A stretch of DNA of 64,000 nt from contig NZ_JAULBL010000002.1 in the NCBI RefSeq assembly GCF_030512175.1, positions 1,610,149-1,674,148 on the forward strand, in the 5' to 3' direction. A model generated the notes under the pieces. It had not been told where the DNA came from. It did not search any database and saw only the letters and a list, made by a program, of their open reading frames with translations. The first letter of the stretch is position 1. The number at the start of each line of letters is the position of its first letter. A program made the translations under genes and the position numbers. Shown piece by piece: positions 16,088 to 24,855 of this stretch. This DNA is from Paeniglutamicibacter sulfureus. Lineage in GTDB: Bacteria; Actinomycetota; Actinomycetes; Actinomycetales; Micrococcaceae.

Positions 16088-17023
16088 GTGGAGAGCGCTG
16101 CCTTGCTCTGCCGCGGCATCCGGTGGCCCTCCACCCCGGGCAACCCTCGTCTGGTGCTCGATGACGCGGAGCACCACGGCCACGATGTCGCCCTGGAACC
16201 GGGCACGCGGCTGGGCTTCAACGTGTTGCCCGGGCGTTGGTGCCTGGGCCACCAGCTGATCCGCGACCGGCACCACCGCACGCTGGTGCCCTGCCCGCAG
16301 GATGCCCTGATCGCCAACGGCACCCAGTGCGCAGCCTGCGAGGCCGCCGACCAGTCCCGGGCCATGCACGACTTCCACCGCAGCGGCCGCGCCGGCGCAG
16401 GCCTGCGCGACTACCTGGACCAGCCGCACTGGCTCTATGTGGCGACCTTCGCCACGGGGACCACGAAGGTCGGCACGGCGGCAGATCCCAGCAAGTGGCG
16501 GCGCCTGGCCGAACAGGGCGCGATCACCGCCCGCTACGTTGCCTGGAGCCCCGACGGGGCCAGCGTGCGGCACCTCGAGGACCTGGTGAGCACAGCGCTC
16601 GGGTTCACCCAGCAGGTGCGGGCCAATTCCAAGGTGCGCGGCCTGCTGGAAAACCATGACACCACCGGGCGCCTCGATGAACTCAACGACGATGCAGCCA
16701 CCACGGTTCGCGCACTGGTGGCCGGACTCCCACCGGGCATCCTGGCCGGCTCCCGCGTCGTGGAGGAAAGCTGGAACGCCCCGGAACAGGGACGGGTCCT
16801 GCTTGCCGGCTTCGACGCCCAGGACCTGCAGCCGTATCCCGGTTTCCTGGGCGAAGCCGCCCACGGCTTCGAGGTCGCCGCGGTTTGCGGCCAGGCCCTG
16901 GGCGTGAGGCTGGGCGGGCAACCGGAGATCTTCGTCGCCAACGCCGCACTGCTCAAGGGGCGAAAGCTCGTGCCGGGCGATCATGTGACCGATTCGCCGC
17001 CGGTCCAAGGGGCCCTGTTCTGA
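16088..17023 (+). CDS. DUF2797-domain protein
   Basis: 311 residues. The paired-cysteine elements VPCPQDALIANGTQCAAC (about 68-85) look like a small metal site, and the central YVATFATGTTKVGTA segment followed by RLAEQGAITARYVA matches the DUF2797 family, whose function is unknown. No signal peptide or membrane helix. The GTG start lies 1 nt beyond the stop of the MinD-like gene, implying translational coupling and perhaps a shared task. The transcript may stop before the next gene, which has its own leaderless-type -10. Confidence 0.8.
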   Translation: MESAALLCRGIRWPSTPGNPRLVLDDAEHHGHDVALEPGTRLGFNVLPGRWCLGHQLIRDRHHRTLVPCPQDALIANGTQCAACEAADQSRAMHDFHRSGRAGAGLRDYLDQPHWLYVATFATGTTKVGTAADPSKWRRLAEQGAITARYVAWSPDGASVRHLEDLVSTALGFTQQVRANSKVRGLLENHDTTGRLDELNDDAATTVRALVAGLPPGILAGSRVVEESWNAPEQGRVLLAGFDAQDLQPYPGFLGEAAHGFEVAAVCGQALGVRLGGQPEIFVANAALLKGRKLVPGDHVTDSPPVQGALF

Positions 17024-17055
17024 ATCGATTTGCCGTGCTGAATTAGGATTGACTC

Positions 17056-17340
17056 ATGACCAATACCCCCTGGGAAGCATCGTCCGGACTCTACAAGAAG
17101 CTGACCTTCGGATCGATGGCGGTTTCCGGCACGGGCATCATCCTGGCCATCATCGGGGCCAACACCCACAACCGCCCGCTGATGTACACGGCACTGGGCA
17201 TCATCGGCATCGGACTGGTGACCCACGTCATCGGGCTGGTGGTGCGGGCCCGCGACGCCCGCGCCTGGCGCGTGTCGCAGGGGCTGGTCCCGGCCAAGCG
17301 ACCCAAGCGCGACAAGCAAGCACCCCGGGACACCCCCTAG
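17056..17340 (+). CDS. Small hypothetical membrane protein, 94 aa
   Basis: Two hydrophobic helices (MAVSGTGIILAIIGA and MYTALGIIGIGLVTHVIGLVV) are joined by a short NTHNRP turn, and the end is strongly basic (VPAKRPKRDKQ). This suggests a small two-pass membrane protein with its tail in the cytoplasm. TAGGAT (17044-17049) ends 6 nt before the ATG and there is no ribosome-binding site. No family recognised. It precedes the MaoC pair by 56 nt and could share its transcript. Confidence 0.75.
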   Translation: MTNTPWEASSGLYKKLTFGSMAVSGTGIILAIIGANTHNRPLMYTALGIIGIGLVTHVIGLVVRARDARAWRVSQGLVPAKRPKRDKQAPRDTP

Positions 17341-17396
17341 CGTCCCCCCACAGACACCACAGCCACAATTCGTCCCACACAGGAGCGGCACAACAG

Positions 17397-17846
17397 ATGA
17401 GCATCAATCCCGAACTGGCGGGCCGGATCTACCCGGCCCAGGACCCCTACGTGGTGGGCCGCGAAAAGATCCGCGAATTCGCGGCGGCGGTCAAGGCCAC
17501 CCACCGGGCGCACTACGACCTGGACGCCGCGGCGAAACTCGGCCACAAGGACCTTTTGGCCCCGCCGACCTTTGCCATCATCGTGGCGCAGCAGGCCGAT
17601 GCCCAGCTCATCGCCGATCCCGCCAGCGGCATCGACTTCTCCCGCGTGGTCCACGCCGACCAGCGCTTCACCCACCACCGCCCGATCGTCGCCGGCGACG
17701 AGCTGCTGGCCGAACTGCACGTGGACACCGTGCGCGCCATGGGTGGCGGGGCCATGATCACCACCCGCTCCGAAATCACCACGGCGGCCGGCGACAAGGT
17801 CGCCACCACCGTTTCCTCGCTCCTGGTACGCGGAGAGGACCAGTAA
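17397..17846 (+). CDS. MaoC/FAS1-like hydratase subunit, HadA type
   Basis: 149 residues of the HotDog fold related to mycobacterial HadA: AGRIYPAQDPYVVGREKIREFA, then LAPPTFAIIVAQQA and QRFTHHRPIVAGDELLAEL. It lacks the D-x4-H catalytic pair of hydratases, as expected for the structural partner of a HadAB heterodimer. The following gene overlaps it by one base (TAATG) and carries the catalytic motif. The start is ATG 17397 with AGGAG upstream. Actinobacteria often keep such pairs beside murB, as here. The substrate chain is unknown; Micrococcaceae do not make mycolic acids, so a generic enoyl-thioester role is more likely. Confidence 0.87.
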   Translation: MSINPELAGRIYPAQDPYVVGREKIREFAAAVKATHRAHYDLDAAAKLGHKDLLAPPTFAIIVAQQADAQLIADPASGIDFSRVVHADQRFTHHRPIVAGDELLAELHVDTVRAMGGGAMITTRSEITTAAGDKVATTVSSLLVRGEDQ

Positions 17847-18286
17847 TGCCAGACTTTGACACCCTTGAAAAGGGCCAGCCCATCGGCACCACCACCATCT
17901 TCGTGAACCGCGCCGACCTGGTGCGCTATGCCGGGGCCTCGGGGGACTTCAACCCCATCCACTGGAACGAGCGCTTCGCCACCGAGGTCGGGCTGCCGGG
18001 GGTCATCGCCCACGGCATGTTCACCATGGGCTCCGCAGTCCAGCTGGTTTCCGACTGGGCGGGGAACCCCGGGGCCGTCATCGACTACCAGACCCGCTTC
18101 ACCAAGCCCGTCCCGGTGGCAGACCCTGCAGGGTCCAACCCGTCGGACTTCGAAGGCACCGCCATCGAGATCGCCGGCGCCATCGGCGCTCTTGACGCCG
18201 AGGCCCGCACCGCGCGCGTGGACCTGACCGTCAGCGTCGATGGCACCAAGGTGCTGGTCAAGGCCCAGGCCGTGGTGCAACTCTGA
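17846..18286 (+). CDS. MaoC-like (3R)-hydroxyacyl hydratase, HadB type
   Basis: 146 residues. The hydratase 2 motif is complete: ASGDFNPIHWNERFATEVGLPGVIAHGMF, with D and H five residues apart as the catalytic pair. It would hydrate or dehydrate enoyl/hydroxyacyl thioesters as a heterodimer with the upstream subunit. Its ATG overlaps the preceding stop by one base, so synthesis is coupled. The C-terminal part (ARVDLTVSVDGTKVLVKAQAVVQL) completes the HotDog sheet. An MFS gene follows at once in another frame. Confidence 0.88.
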   Translation: MPDFDTLEKGQPIGTTTIFVNRADLVRYAGASGDFNPIHWNERFATEVGLPGVIAHGMFTMGSAVQLVSDWAGNPGAVIDYQTRFTKPVPVADPAGSNPSDFEGTAIEIAGAIGALDAEARTARVDLTVSVDGTKVLVKAQAVVQL

Positions 18287-18363
18287 AACCAGCACCCCAA
18301 CCCGCATCGCCCGCCCCCGCCGGGCGTCGGGGCAACCCCGAGGTCCGGCCCTGGCGCAACGGC

Positions 18364-19536
18364 GTGCTGGCGCTGTACCTGGCCTCCGGGCTGATGCTCG
18401 CCACGCTGGTCTCCCGGCTGCCCTCGGTGCGCGACGCGCTGGGGCTGAGCCACGGGGAGGTGGGCCTGCTGCTGCTGTGCATGACGGCCGGCTCCTTCGC
18501 CTCGGTCTCGGTTTCCGGGTTCGTGGTCATGCGCCTGGGGTCCAAGCGGACCCTGGTGCTGGCCGCCTCGCTGACCGCCGTGGCGCTTGCCGTGGTGGGC
18601 GTCGCGGCGGCCGGGTTCCACTCGCTGGTGCTCACCGGGACGGCACTGGGCCTTCTGGGTGCCGGCAACGCCGCCTGGAACGTCTCCTCCAACGTCCAGG
18701 GAGCCGCCATGGAACGGGCCCTGGGCGTGCCGATCATGCCGGTGCTGCACGGCTTCTTCTCCGTGGGCACCGTGCTGGGCGCCGCGGCCGGGGCCCTGGG
18801 AGCGGCGCTGCAGCTGTCCATTTCCTGGCACTTCGCGGCCATGTCCGCGGCCGTGTTGGCCATCATCTTCACCGGCACCAGGACTTTTAGGCCCGACGCC
18901 ACCAACGCCGGCAGCGGGCACTCCAACAGGTCGCTGCTGGCCGATGCCTGGCGCGAACCGCGCACGCTGGTGCTGGGCGTACTGGTCCTCGGCATGGCGC
19001 TGGCCGAGGGCGCCGCGGGGGACTGGGTAGCCCTGGCCCTGTCCGACGGCTACGGGGCCATCAACTCCGTGGGCGCCATCGGCTACGGGGTCTTCGTCAC
19101 CGCGATGACCCTGGCCCGCCTCGGCGGCGGGTTCGTCCTGGCCCGGCTCGGGCGCGTGGTGGTCATCCGGATCTCCGCTGCTTCCACGCTGGCCGGCCTG
19201 CTGCTCTTCGTCTTCGGCCCTTCCCTGCACACGGCATTCGCGGCCCTGGTCTTCTGGGGCCTGGGGGTGGCGCTGAGCTTCCCGGTGGCCATGACCGCGG
19301 CATCGGATGACCCGATGCGCGCCGCGGCCCGGGTCTCGGTGGTCTCCACCATCGGCTACGGCGCCTTCCTGGGCGGCCCGCCGCTGCTGGGCCTACTGGC
19401 GGACCGCGTCGGGCTGCTGCACGCCCTGGGCTACGTGGGCATCCTCGTGGTCATCTCCTTCTTCCTGGCCCCGGCCGCCGGTCCCCGCAAGGCCGCCGCC
19501 GTGGCGGCACCCGCAACCACCAACACCGAACACTAA
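18364..19536 (+). CDS. MFS permease
   Basis: About 390 residues with twelve predicted helices in two halves of six. The A-loop-like element GFVVMRLGSKRTLV lies between helices 2 and 3, and GGFVLARLGRVVVIRI is its counterpart in the second half. It resembles drug/sugar-type MFS transporters of the family that includes YbjJ; the substrate is unknown. GTG 18364 is the first conventional start, but the preceding codons (NPEVRPWRNG) look like genuine MFS N-terminus, and the only earlier in-frame candidate is CTG 18283, which overlaps the previous stop. The frame has a stop at 18193, limiting the choices. murB begins 13 nt after its stop. Confidence 0.85.
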   Translation: MLALYLASGLMLATLVSRLPSVRDALGLSHGEVGLLLLCMTAGSFASVSVSGFVVMRLGSKRTLVLAASLTAVALAVVGVAAAGFHSLVLTGTALGLLGAGNAAWNVSSNVQGAAMERALGVPIMPVLHGFFSVGTVLGAAAGALGAALQLSISWHFAAMSAAVLAIIFTGTRTFRPDATNAGSGHSNRSLLADAWREPRTLVLGVLVLGMALAEGAAGDWVALALSDGYGAINSVGAIGYGVFVTAMTLARLGGGFVLARLGRVVVIRISAASTLAGLLLFVFGPSLHTAFAALVFWGLGVALSFPVAMTAASDDPMRAAARVSVVSTIGYGAFLGGPPLLGLLADRVGLLHALGYVGILVVISFFLAPAAGPRKAAAVAAPATTNTEH

Positions 19537-19549
19537 GGCGCAAACCACC

Positions 19550-20626
19550 GTGAACACCCAGCTGCTCGCACCCCTGACCACCACCGGCGTCGGCGGTCCC
19601 GCCGGCACCTTCGTCCGTGCGGACACCGAGTCGCGGATCACCGCCGCGCTTTCCGCCGCTGACGCGGCAGGGGAAGAGGTGCTGATCATTGCCGGCGGCT
19701 CAAACCTGCTCATCGACGACGCCGGGTATCGGGGCACGGTGCTGCAGATCGCCAACCAGGGGGTCTCGATCGGCAAGGAGCTCTCCGACGGGCGCATCCG
19801 CGTGGACATCGCCGCCGGGCACCCGTGGGATGACGCGGTCGCCCAGACCCTGGCCGCCGGGCTCTCGGGGCTCGAGGCCCTGTCCGGGATCCCCGGATCG
19901 GCCGGGGCCACCCCGGTGCAGAACGTCGGCGCCTACGGATCCGAGGTGGCCCACACGCTGCTCGAGGCCAAGGTCTTCGAGCGCGCCACCGGCACCACCA
20001 GCCACTTCGGGAATGCCGGGTTGGGGTTCGGCTACCGCGACTCGCTGCTTAAGCGCACCACCTTCAACGGCTCGCCCGCATTCGTGGTGCTCGCGGTGAC
20101 CTTCGCGCTGGAACGCCGGAGCGACTCCGCGCCGATCCGCTACAAGGAGCTGGCCCGCACCCTGGGCGTCGCGGTGGGCGAACGCGCCGATGCCGCCGCG
20201 GTGCGCGCCACGGTCCTGGAACTGCGTGCCTCCAAGGGCATGGTGCTGGACGCCGCGGATCGCGACACCTTCTCCACCGGCTCCTTCTTCACCAACCCGA
20301 TCGTGCCGGCCGCGGTGCTCGACTCGCTGCCCGAAGGAGCCCCGAACTTCCCGGTGGACACTCCCGGCATGGTCAAGCTCTCGGCTGCGTGGCTCATCGA
20401 CAAGGCCGGATTCTCCAAGGGCTTCGGCCTGGAGGGCACCGCCGGGGAGCAGCTGGCCGGCGGCCGGGCGGCCCTGTCCACCAAGCACACCCTGGCCATC
20501 ACCAACCGCGGGGACGCATCCAGCGCCGACATCCTGGCCATCGCCCGCGCCGTGCGCGCCGGCGTGAAGGAACGCTTCAGCATCGAGCTGCACAACGAGC
20601 CGCTCTTGATCGGCTGCGCCCTGTAG
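19550..20626 (+). CDS. murB: UDP-N-acetylenolpyruvoylglucosamine reductase
   Basis: 358 residues. The FAD-binding segment IIAGGSNLLIDDAG, the GIPGSAGATPVQNVGAYG loop, FGYRDSLLK and the catalytic-serine region DTFSTGSFFTNPI are all present, ending in HNEPLLIG. It reduces the enolpyruvyl group of UDP-GlcNAc-enolpyruvate with NADPH to give UDP-MurNAc, the second committed step of peptidoglycan synthesis. The GTG start at 19550 follows the MFS gene by 13 nt and no strong ribosome-binding site is visible, so coupled translation is plausible. The frame extends upstream inside the MFS gene but without homology. Confidence 0.95.
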   Translation: MNTQLLAPLTTTGVGGPAGTFVRADTESRITAALSAADAAGEEVLIIAGGSNLLIDDAGYRGTVLQIANQGVSIGKELSDGRIRVDIAAGHPWDDAVAQTLAAGLSGLEALSGIPGSAGATPVQNVGAYGSEVAHTLLEAKVFERATGTTSHFGNAGLGFGYRDSLLKRTTFNGSPAFVVLAVTFALERRSDSAPIRYKELARTLGVAVGERADAAAVRATVLELRASKGMVLDAADRDTFSTGSFFTNPIVPAAVLDSLPEGAPNFPVDTPGMVKLSAAWLIDKAGFSKGFGLEGTAGEQLAGGRAALSTKHTLAITNRGDASSADILAIARAVRAGVKERFSIELHNEPLLIGCAL

Positions 20627-20644
20627 GGAATCGTTGGGTTCACC

Positions 20645-21781
20645 ATGGCAGCCCCACCGCACCACCCCACCCCTGTGCAACGCAACGCCGTGGCGCGCCT
20701 GCGCCTGGCCGCCCAGGGGCTGCTGCCCGGAATCCCGGCCGCGACCCTGCCGGTCCCGGCAACCACGCCCGCGGACGTGGTCGCCGCGCTGGGCATGATG
20801 CAGGCCCAAGACCTGCCCCAGGCCTGCTGGGCCGTGGGGGTCCGCCTGCCCGGCGCCGGGCTGAGCCGGATCCACGCGGCCCTGGCCGACGGGTCGGTCA
20901 TCCGCTGCTGGGGCGCCCGCGGTACGCTGATGCTCATCGATCCGCGGCTGCACGGTTCGCTGCTGGCCGTGACCGCGCAGCGGATGAACGCCAAGATGGC
21001 CGGCACCCGGGCGCAGGAAGACATCACCGAGGCCGAGCTCGGCAGGCTGGCCGATGTGGCCCGTGAGCGCTGCGCAGGGACCGGCGCCACGCGTGCCGAA
21101 TTGCTCCGTGCCTTCGAGGATGCCGGGTCGAGCATCGAGGGGCAGCGCGGCTACCACCTGATCGTGGCCGTGAGCCTGCGCGGGGTCATCGTCCAGGGCC
21201 CCATGGAACCCGGAAGCGAGACCCGGCAGTTGTTCATGGCCGCCGGGTCCTGGCTTCCGGAGACAGAGCCACATCCCGACGCCGGTGCGGCACTGGCGAT
21301 GCTGGTGCGCGGCTACTTCGATTCCCACGGCCCCGCGACCGTTGCCGACTGCGCGTGGTGGCTCGGCCTGCCCCTGACCCCGGTGCGTGCCGCCGTGGCG
21401 GCGCTGGACCCGGTGCTGGGCAGTGCGGAGCTGGGCGGGGACACCTTCCATTTTGCCGCTCGGCACCGGGAACGCTGGGAGCATCCGCCGGGGGCACGCA
21501 GCGTTCTCGCGCTGCCCGGGTTTGACGAGTTCCTGCTCGGTTACCGGGACCGCTCGGTGACCCTGCCGGAGGAACACACGCAGGTGGTGACGCCGGGGAA
21601 GAACGGGATCTTCCTGCGCACCGTGGTAGCAGGCGGGGAAACCATTGGCACCTGGGAAGTGGAGAATTCCGGGAAGGCACGTTATGCCAGGTTCGTGCCT
21701 TTCGCCGGGGAACCGACTCCTGCCCGCGCCAGGGCGGTCGCCGCCCGGATGGACTCATACCTAAGGTTCCGCAACGCCTAG
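20645..21781 (+). CDS. Winged-helix protein, AlkZ/YcaQ-like (HTH_42)
   Basis: 378 residues of the HTH_42 family. Members of the AlkX/AlkZ/AZL branch are DNA glycosylases, some of which unhook interstrand crosslinks using a Q-x-Q or Q-x-D motif; here MMQAQDLPQA supplies Q-A-Q near residue 55. Further signatures are IRCWGARGTLMLIDP, YHLIVAVSLRGVIVQGP and LPGFDEFLLGYRDRS. No secretion signal. It follows murB by 18 nt. The likely role is DNA-lesion repair, but activity depends on residues I could not align. No toxin cluster lies nearby to suggest self-resistance. Confidence 0.8.
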   Translation: MAAPPHHPTPVQRNAVARLRLAAQGLLPGIPAATLPVPATTPADVVAALGMMQAQDLPQACWAVGVRLPGAGLSRIHAALADGSVIRCWGARGTLMLIDPRLHGSLLAVTAQRMNAKMAGTRAQEDITEAELGRLADVARERCAGTGATRAELLRAFEDAGSSIEGQRGYHLIVAVSLRGVIVQGPMEPGSETRQLFMAAGSWLPETEPHPDAGAALAMLVRGYFDSHGPATVADCAWWLGLPLTPVRAAVAALDPVLGSAELGGDTFHFAARHRERWEHPPGARSVLALPGFDEFLLGYRDRSVTLPEEHTQVVTPGKNGIFLRTVVAGGETIGTWEVENSGKARYARFVPFAGEPTPARARAVAARMDSYLRFRNA

Positions 21782-21888
21782 CAGGCCCCTCAATTTCTTT
21801 GCTGCTTGGCCTGGGAGGGCTTGTTGTGGCTGCCATGATGTCGTGTCCGTTGCGGTGGATCGTGTCGGGCCACGGAACATTGGCCCTG

Positions 21889-21946
21889 CAAAAAAGAAGA
21901 CGGCCGCTGGCCACTCCCAAAATACGGGGTGGCCAGCGGCCGTCTT
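21889..21946 (-). terminator. Intrinsic terminator of asd
   Basis: AAGACGGCCGCTGGCCAC is perfectly complementary to GTGGCCAGCGGCCGTCTT. On the minus strand the hairpin is followed by CTTTTTT, so it serves the asd gene; the plus-strand side lacks a T run. Confidence 0.92.
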
Positions 21947-21986
21947 GAATTCTCGTCGCTGCGGTCGGCAGTGACTTGGAGCAGGG

Positions 21987-23105
21987 TTAGAGGCGGCCCT
22001 GCGCGATGGCCAACATACGGCGCAGCGGTTCCGCGGCGCCCCAGAGCAACTGGTCGCCCACGGTGAAGGCCGAGATGTACTCCGGGCCCATTTCCAGCTT
22101 GCGGATGCGGCCCACCGGGATGTCCAGCGTGCCGGAAGCGGCGACGGGGGTCAGCGCGTCAACGGTGGCTTCCTTGGTGTTGGGCACGACCGTGGCCCAC
22201 TCGTTGTCCTCGGAGAGCAGCTTCTCGATCTCGGCCACCGACAGATCCTCGGTGAGTTTGAGGGTCAGTGCCTGTGAGTGCGAGCGCATGGCGCCGATCC
22301 GGACGCACAAGCCGTCCACGACGACCTTGTTGGCCTCGGTGTTGCCCAGGATCTTGTTGGTTTCGACCCCGGCTTTCCACTCTTCCTTGGACTGGCCATT
22401 GCCCAGGTCCGCGTCGATCCACGGGATCAGCGAGCCTGCCAGCGGGACACCGAACTGGGTGGCGTCCAGGCCGCCGCGCTGGGCTGCGAGGACCTTCCTG
22501 TCGATCTCCAGGATTGCGGAGGCCGGGTCGTCGAGTTCGGAGGCGACGTGGCTGTTGATGTCGCCAAACTGGGTCAGCAGTTCGCGCATGTGGCGGGCGC
22601 CGCCGCCGGAAGCAGCCTGGTAGGTCATCGAGGTGCTCCACTCGACCAGACCGTTCTTGAACAGTCCGCCCAGGCCCATCAGCATGCAGGAGACGGTGCA
22701 GTTGCCGCCCACAAAGTCCTTGGTGCCGGCGGCCAGCGACGCGTCGATGACGTTGCGGTTGATCGGATCAAGCACGATCACCGAATCGTCGTTCATGCGC
22801 AGCGTGGAGGCGGCGTCGATCCACAGCCCGTCCCAGCCGCGCGAGCGCAGCGAAGCGTGGACCTTCTGGGTGTAGTCCCCGCCCTGGGCGGTGACGATGA
22901 TTGGCAACTTGGCCAGGGTGTCGATGTCATAGGCATCCTGCAGCGCGGGTGCGCCGTCGGCAAAAGCCGGGGCTGCACCGCCCGCGTTGGACGTGGAAAA
23001 GAATACGGGGTCGAGATTCGCGAAGTCGCCCTCGTCCTGCATGCGTTGCATCAGGACGGAGCCAACCATGCCGCGGTAACCGACAAAGCCAACGGATGAA
23101 GTCAT
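21987..23105 (-). CDS. asd: Aspartate-semialdehyde dehydrogenase
   Basis: 372 residues. The NADP-binding start [19 protein letters not shown], the catalytic cysteine C136 in [11 protein letters not shown], and [16 protein letters not shown] identify Asd. It converts aspartyl phosphate to the semialdehyde that feeds lysine/diaminopimelate, threonine and methionine. The sequence belongs to the long E. coli-like subtype rather than the roughly 345-residue subtype of many other Gram-positives; the same subtype appears usual in Arthrobacter relatives. Monocistronic, with a strong terminator. No lysC is in the window. Confidence 0.96.
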   Translation of the reverse strand: MTSSVGFVGYRGMVGSVLMQRMQDEGDFANLDPVFFSTSNAGGAAPAFADGAPALQDAYDIDTLAKLPIIVTAQGGDYTQKVHASLRSRGWDGLWIDAASTLRMNDDSVIVLDPINRNVIDASLAAGTKDFVGGNCTVSCMLMGLGGLFKNGLVEWSTSMTYQAASGGGARHMRELLTQFGDINSHVASELDDPASAILEIDRKVLAAQRGGLDATQFGVPLAGSLIPWIDADLGNGQSKEEWKAGVETNKILGNTEANKVVVDGLCVRIGAMRSHSQALTLKLTEDLSVAEIEKLLSEDNEWATVVPNTKEATVDALTPVAASGTLDIPVGRIRKLEMGPEYISAFTVGDQLLWGAAEPLRRMLAIAQGRL

Positions 23106-23170
23106 GGTTCAAGCTTAAGGGGTGCTGGGCCTCTATGGGGATTCGATGACGTGCCGAGGCCCGGGAACGC

Positions 23171-23212
23171 AAAAGAGGCACCCCTTCCGGAACTAGTCCG
23201 GGAAGGGGTGCC
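23171..23212 (-). terminator. Intrinsic terminator of the thyA-folA operon
   Basis: GGCACCCCTTCC (23177-23188) pairs with GGAAGGGGTGCC (23201-23212). On the minus strand it is followed by TCTTTTGC. It lies about 40 nt after the last gene of the operon. Confidence 0.88.
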
Positions 23213-23252
23213 CCCACAGCGCATCAACCGGCGGGCCGGTCGCGTGATGCCG

Positions 23253-23486
23253 CTATTTGTTGCCGCCGGCCAGCAGGGCCTTGCGCATGCCCACCAATTT
23301 GAGGGAGCCGAAGGCAAAGACCTGGGTGAAGACCAGCAGCAGGATCAGGCCCATGATCTTGGATCCCGTGAGGACCAGGAAAAGGCCCAGCCCGGCAAAA
23401 ATGAGGGCGAAGAGCGGGAAGAGCATGTACCCGATTACAAAGAGCGCCTCGGGGTTGGTCTTCAGTGCCTTGAGGGCTTCCTTCAT
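23253..23486 (-). CDS. Small hypothetical membrane protein, 77 aa
   Basis: The peptide starts [15 protein letters not shown] and has two hydrophobic helices (FVIGYMLFPLFALIFAGLG and IMGLILLLVFTQVFAFGS). The frame is open further upstream, but the ATG at 23486 overlaps the folA stop by four bases (ATGA), the same coupling used between thyA and folA, so this start is chosen. No family is recognised. It is the third gene of the thyA-folA operon. The link to folate or dTMP synthesis is positional only. Confidence 0.8.
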   Translation of the reverse strand: MKEALKALKTNPEALFVIGYMLFPLFALIFAGLGLFLVLTGSKIMGLILLLVFTQVFAFGSLKLVGMRKALLAGGNK

Positions 23487-24055
23487 GACTTCCGCTCCCA
23501 CGCCTCGACGCGGTACTCGGTGCCGTTGGCAGCCGTCAGCCATCCGGAATCGGGATCCGAAAGCAACTTCGTCCATGCCGAGTCCAGGGCCGGGGCCTTG
23601 GTATCGCCCTTGGGGCTGGCATTGATCACGGTCTTGATGGCCAGGTGGGCGCCATCGGCGAGCGCGGCGTAGATCTCGCCGCCGCCGATGACCCAGATTT
23701 CCTCCGCGCCTTCGGCAGCCCGCGCTGCCTTCAGGGCCTGGTCGGTGGATCCAACGGGAACCGCGCCGGCGGCGCGCAGTGCGCCATGGAGGGATGCGTC
23801 ACGGGTGATTACGATGTTGGTGCGTCCGGGCAACGGGCGGAACTTCTCCGGGAAGGATTCCCAGGTCTTGCGGCCCATGATCACCGGGTGGCCGATGGTG
23901 GTGCGCTTGAAGTGCGCCAGGTCCTCGGGCAGGGACCACGGCATGGTGCCGCCGGCACCGATGATGCCGTCAGCGGCCTCGGCCCAGATCATGCCGATGC
24001 GCTCGCTTGTGGTGGTTTCGGCGCGGTGTCCGGCGCTCTGGTTCGTGTTGCTCAT
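23483..24055 (-). CDS. folA: Dihydrofolate reductase
   Basis: 190 residues. After a roughly 20-residue hydrophilic N-terminal extension come the DHFR signatures: [28 protein letters not shown] (substrate site), [22 protein letters not shown] and [13 protein letters not shown] (NADPH loop). It regenerates tetrahydrofolate from the dihydrofolate produced by ThyA, encoded just upstream with a 4-nt ATGA overlap. The target of trimethoprim-type inhibitors. The extension is not needed for the fold; an internal start is possible, since the next in-frame ATG (GMIWAEAA) lies at the beginning of the conserved domain. Confidence 0.95.
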   Translation of the reverse strand: MSNTNQSAGHRAETTTSERIGMIWAEAADGIIGAGGTMPWSLPEDLAHFKRTTIGHPVIMGRKTWESFPEKFRPLPGRTNIVITRDASLHGALRAAGAVPVGSTDQALKAARAAEGAEEIWVIGGGEIYAALADGAHLAIKTVINASPKGDTKAPALDSAWTKLLSDPDSGWLTAANGTEYRVEAWERKS

Positions 24056-24855
24056 ACGGCGATGGGGGCCTTAATCGTCGGGTGGTGTTGGTAGTCCTCG
24101 ATCACGAAGTCGTTGAGTCCGTAGTCGAAGATCGAATCCGGGGTGCGCGTGATGCGCAGGTGCGGGTACGGGTAGGGCTCGCGGGTCAGCTGCTCGGTGA
24201 CCTGTTCGACGTGGTTGTCGTAGATGTGGGTGTCCCCGCCGGTCCAGACGAACTCGCCGGGTTCCAGTCCAAGCTGGTCGGCCATCATGCAGGTCAGCAG
24301 CGCGTAGGAGGCGATGTTGAAGGGAACGCCCAGGAACATGTCGGCGCTGCGCTGGTAGAGCTGGCAGGAGAGCTTGCCGTCGGCCACGTAGAACTGGAAG
24401 AACGCGTGGCAGGGCGGCAGCGCCATGTTCTCGATCTCGGCGACGTTCCAGGCCGAGACGATGTGCCGGCGCGAGTCCGGATTTTCGCGCAGCGAGTCCA
24501 TGACCTGGGAGATCTGGTCGATGTGCCGGCCGTCGGCGGTGGGCCAGGAGCGCCACTGGACGCCGTAGACCGGGCCCAGCTCGCCATTTTCGTCGGCCCA
24601 CTCGTCCCAGATTTTCACGCCGTTCTCGCGCAGGTAGGAGGTGTTGGAGTCCCCGCGCAGGAACCACAAAAGCTCCACTGCCACGGACTTGAAGTGGACG
24701 CGCTTGGTGGTGATCAACGGAAAGGATTCGGCGAGGTCAAAACGCATCTGGCGGCCAAAGACGCTGGAGGTTCCCGTGCCGGTGCGGTCGCCCTTGGCGG
24801 TGCCGTTGGCCAGGACATCCCGGAGCAAATCTTCGTAGGGTGTTTGAATCTTCAC
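24052..24855 (-). CDS. thyA: Thymidylate synthase
   Basis: 267 residues, close to the 264 of E. coli ThyA. The catalytic cysteine C149 lies in [48 protein letters not shown] and the dUMP-binding [19 protein letters not shown] are intact. It methylates dUMP to dTMP with methylene-tetrahydrofolate. First gene of the thyA-folA-small membrane protein operon. A TAGACT hexamer lies 12 nt before the start. Its presence suggests that the organism uses ThyA rather than relying only on flavin-dependent ThyX. Confidence 0.97.
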   Translation of the reverse strand: MKIQTPYEDLLRDVLANGTAKGDRTGTGTSSVFGRQMRFDLAESFPLITTKRVHFKSVAVELLWFLRGDSNTSYLRENGVKIWDEWADENGELGPVYGVQWRSWPTADGRHIDQISQVMDSLRENPDSRRHIVSAWNVAEIENMALPPCHAFFQFYVADGKLSCQLYQRSADMFLGVPFNIASYALLTCMMADQLGLEPGEFVWTGGDTHIYDNHVEQVTEQLTREPYPYPHLRITRTPDSIFDYGLNDFVIEDYQHHPTIKAPIAV

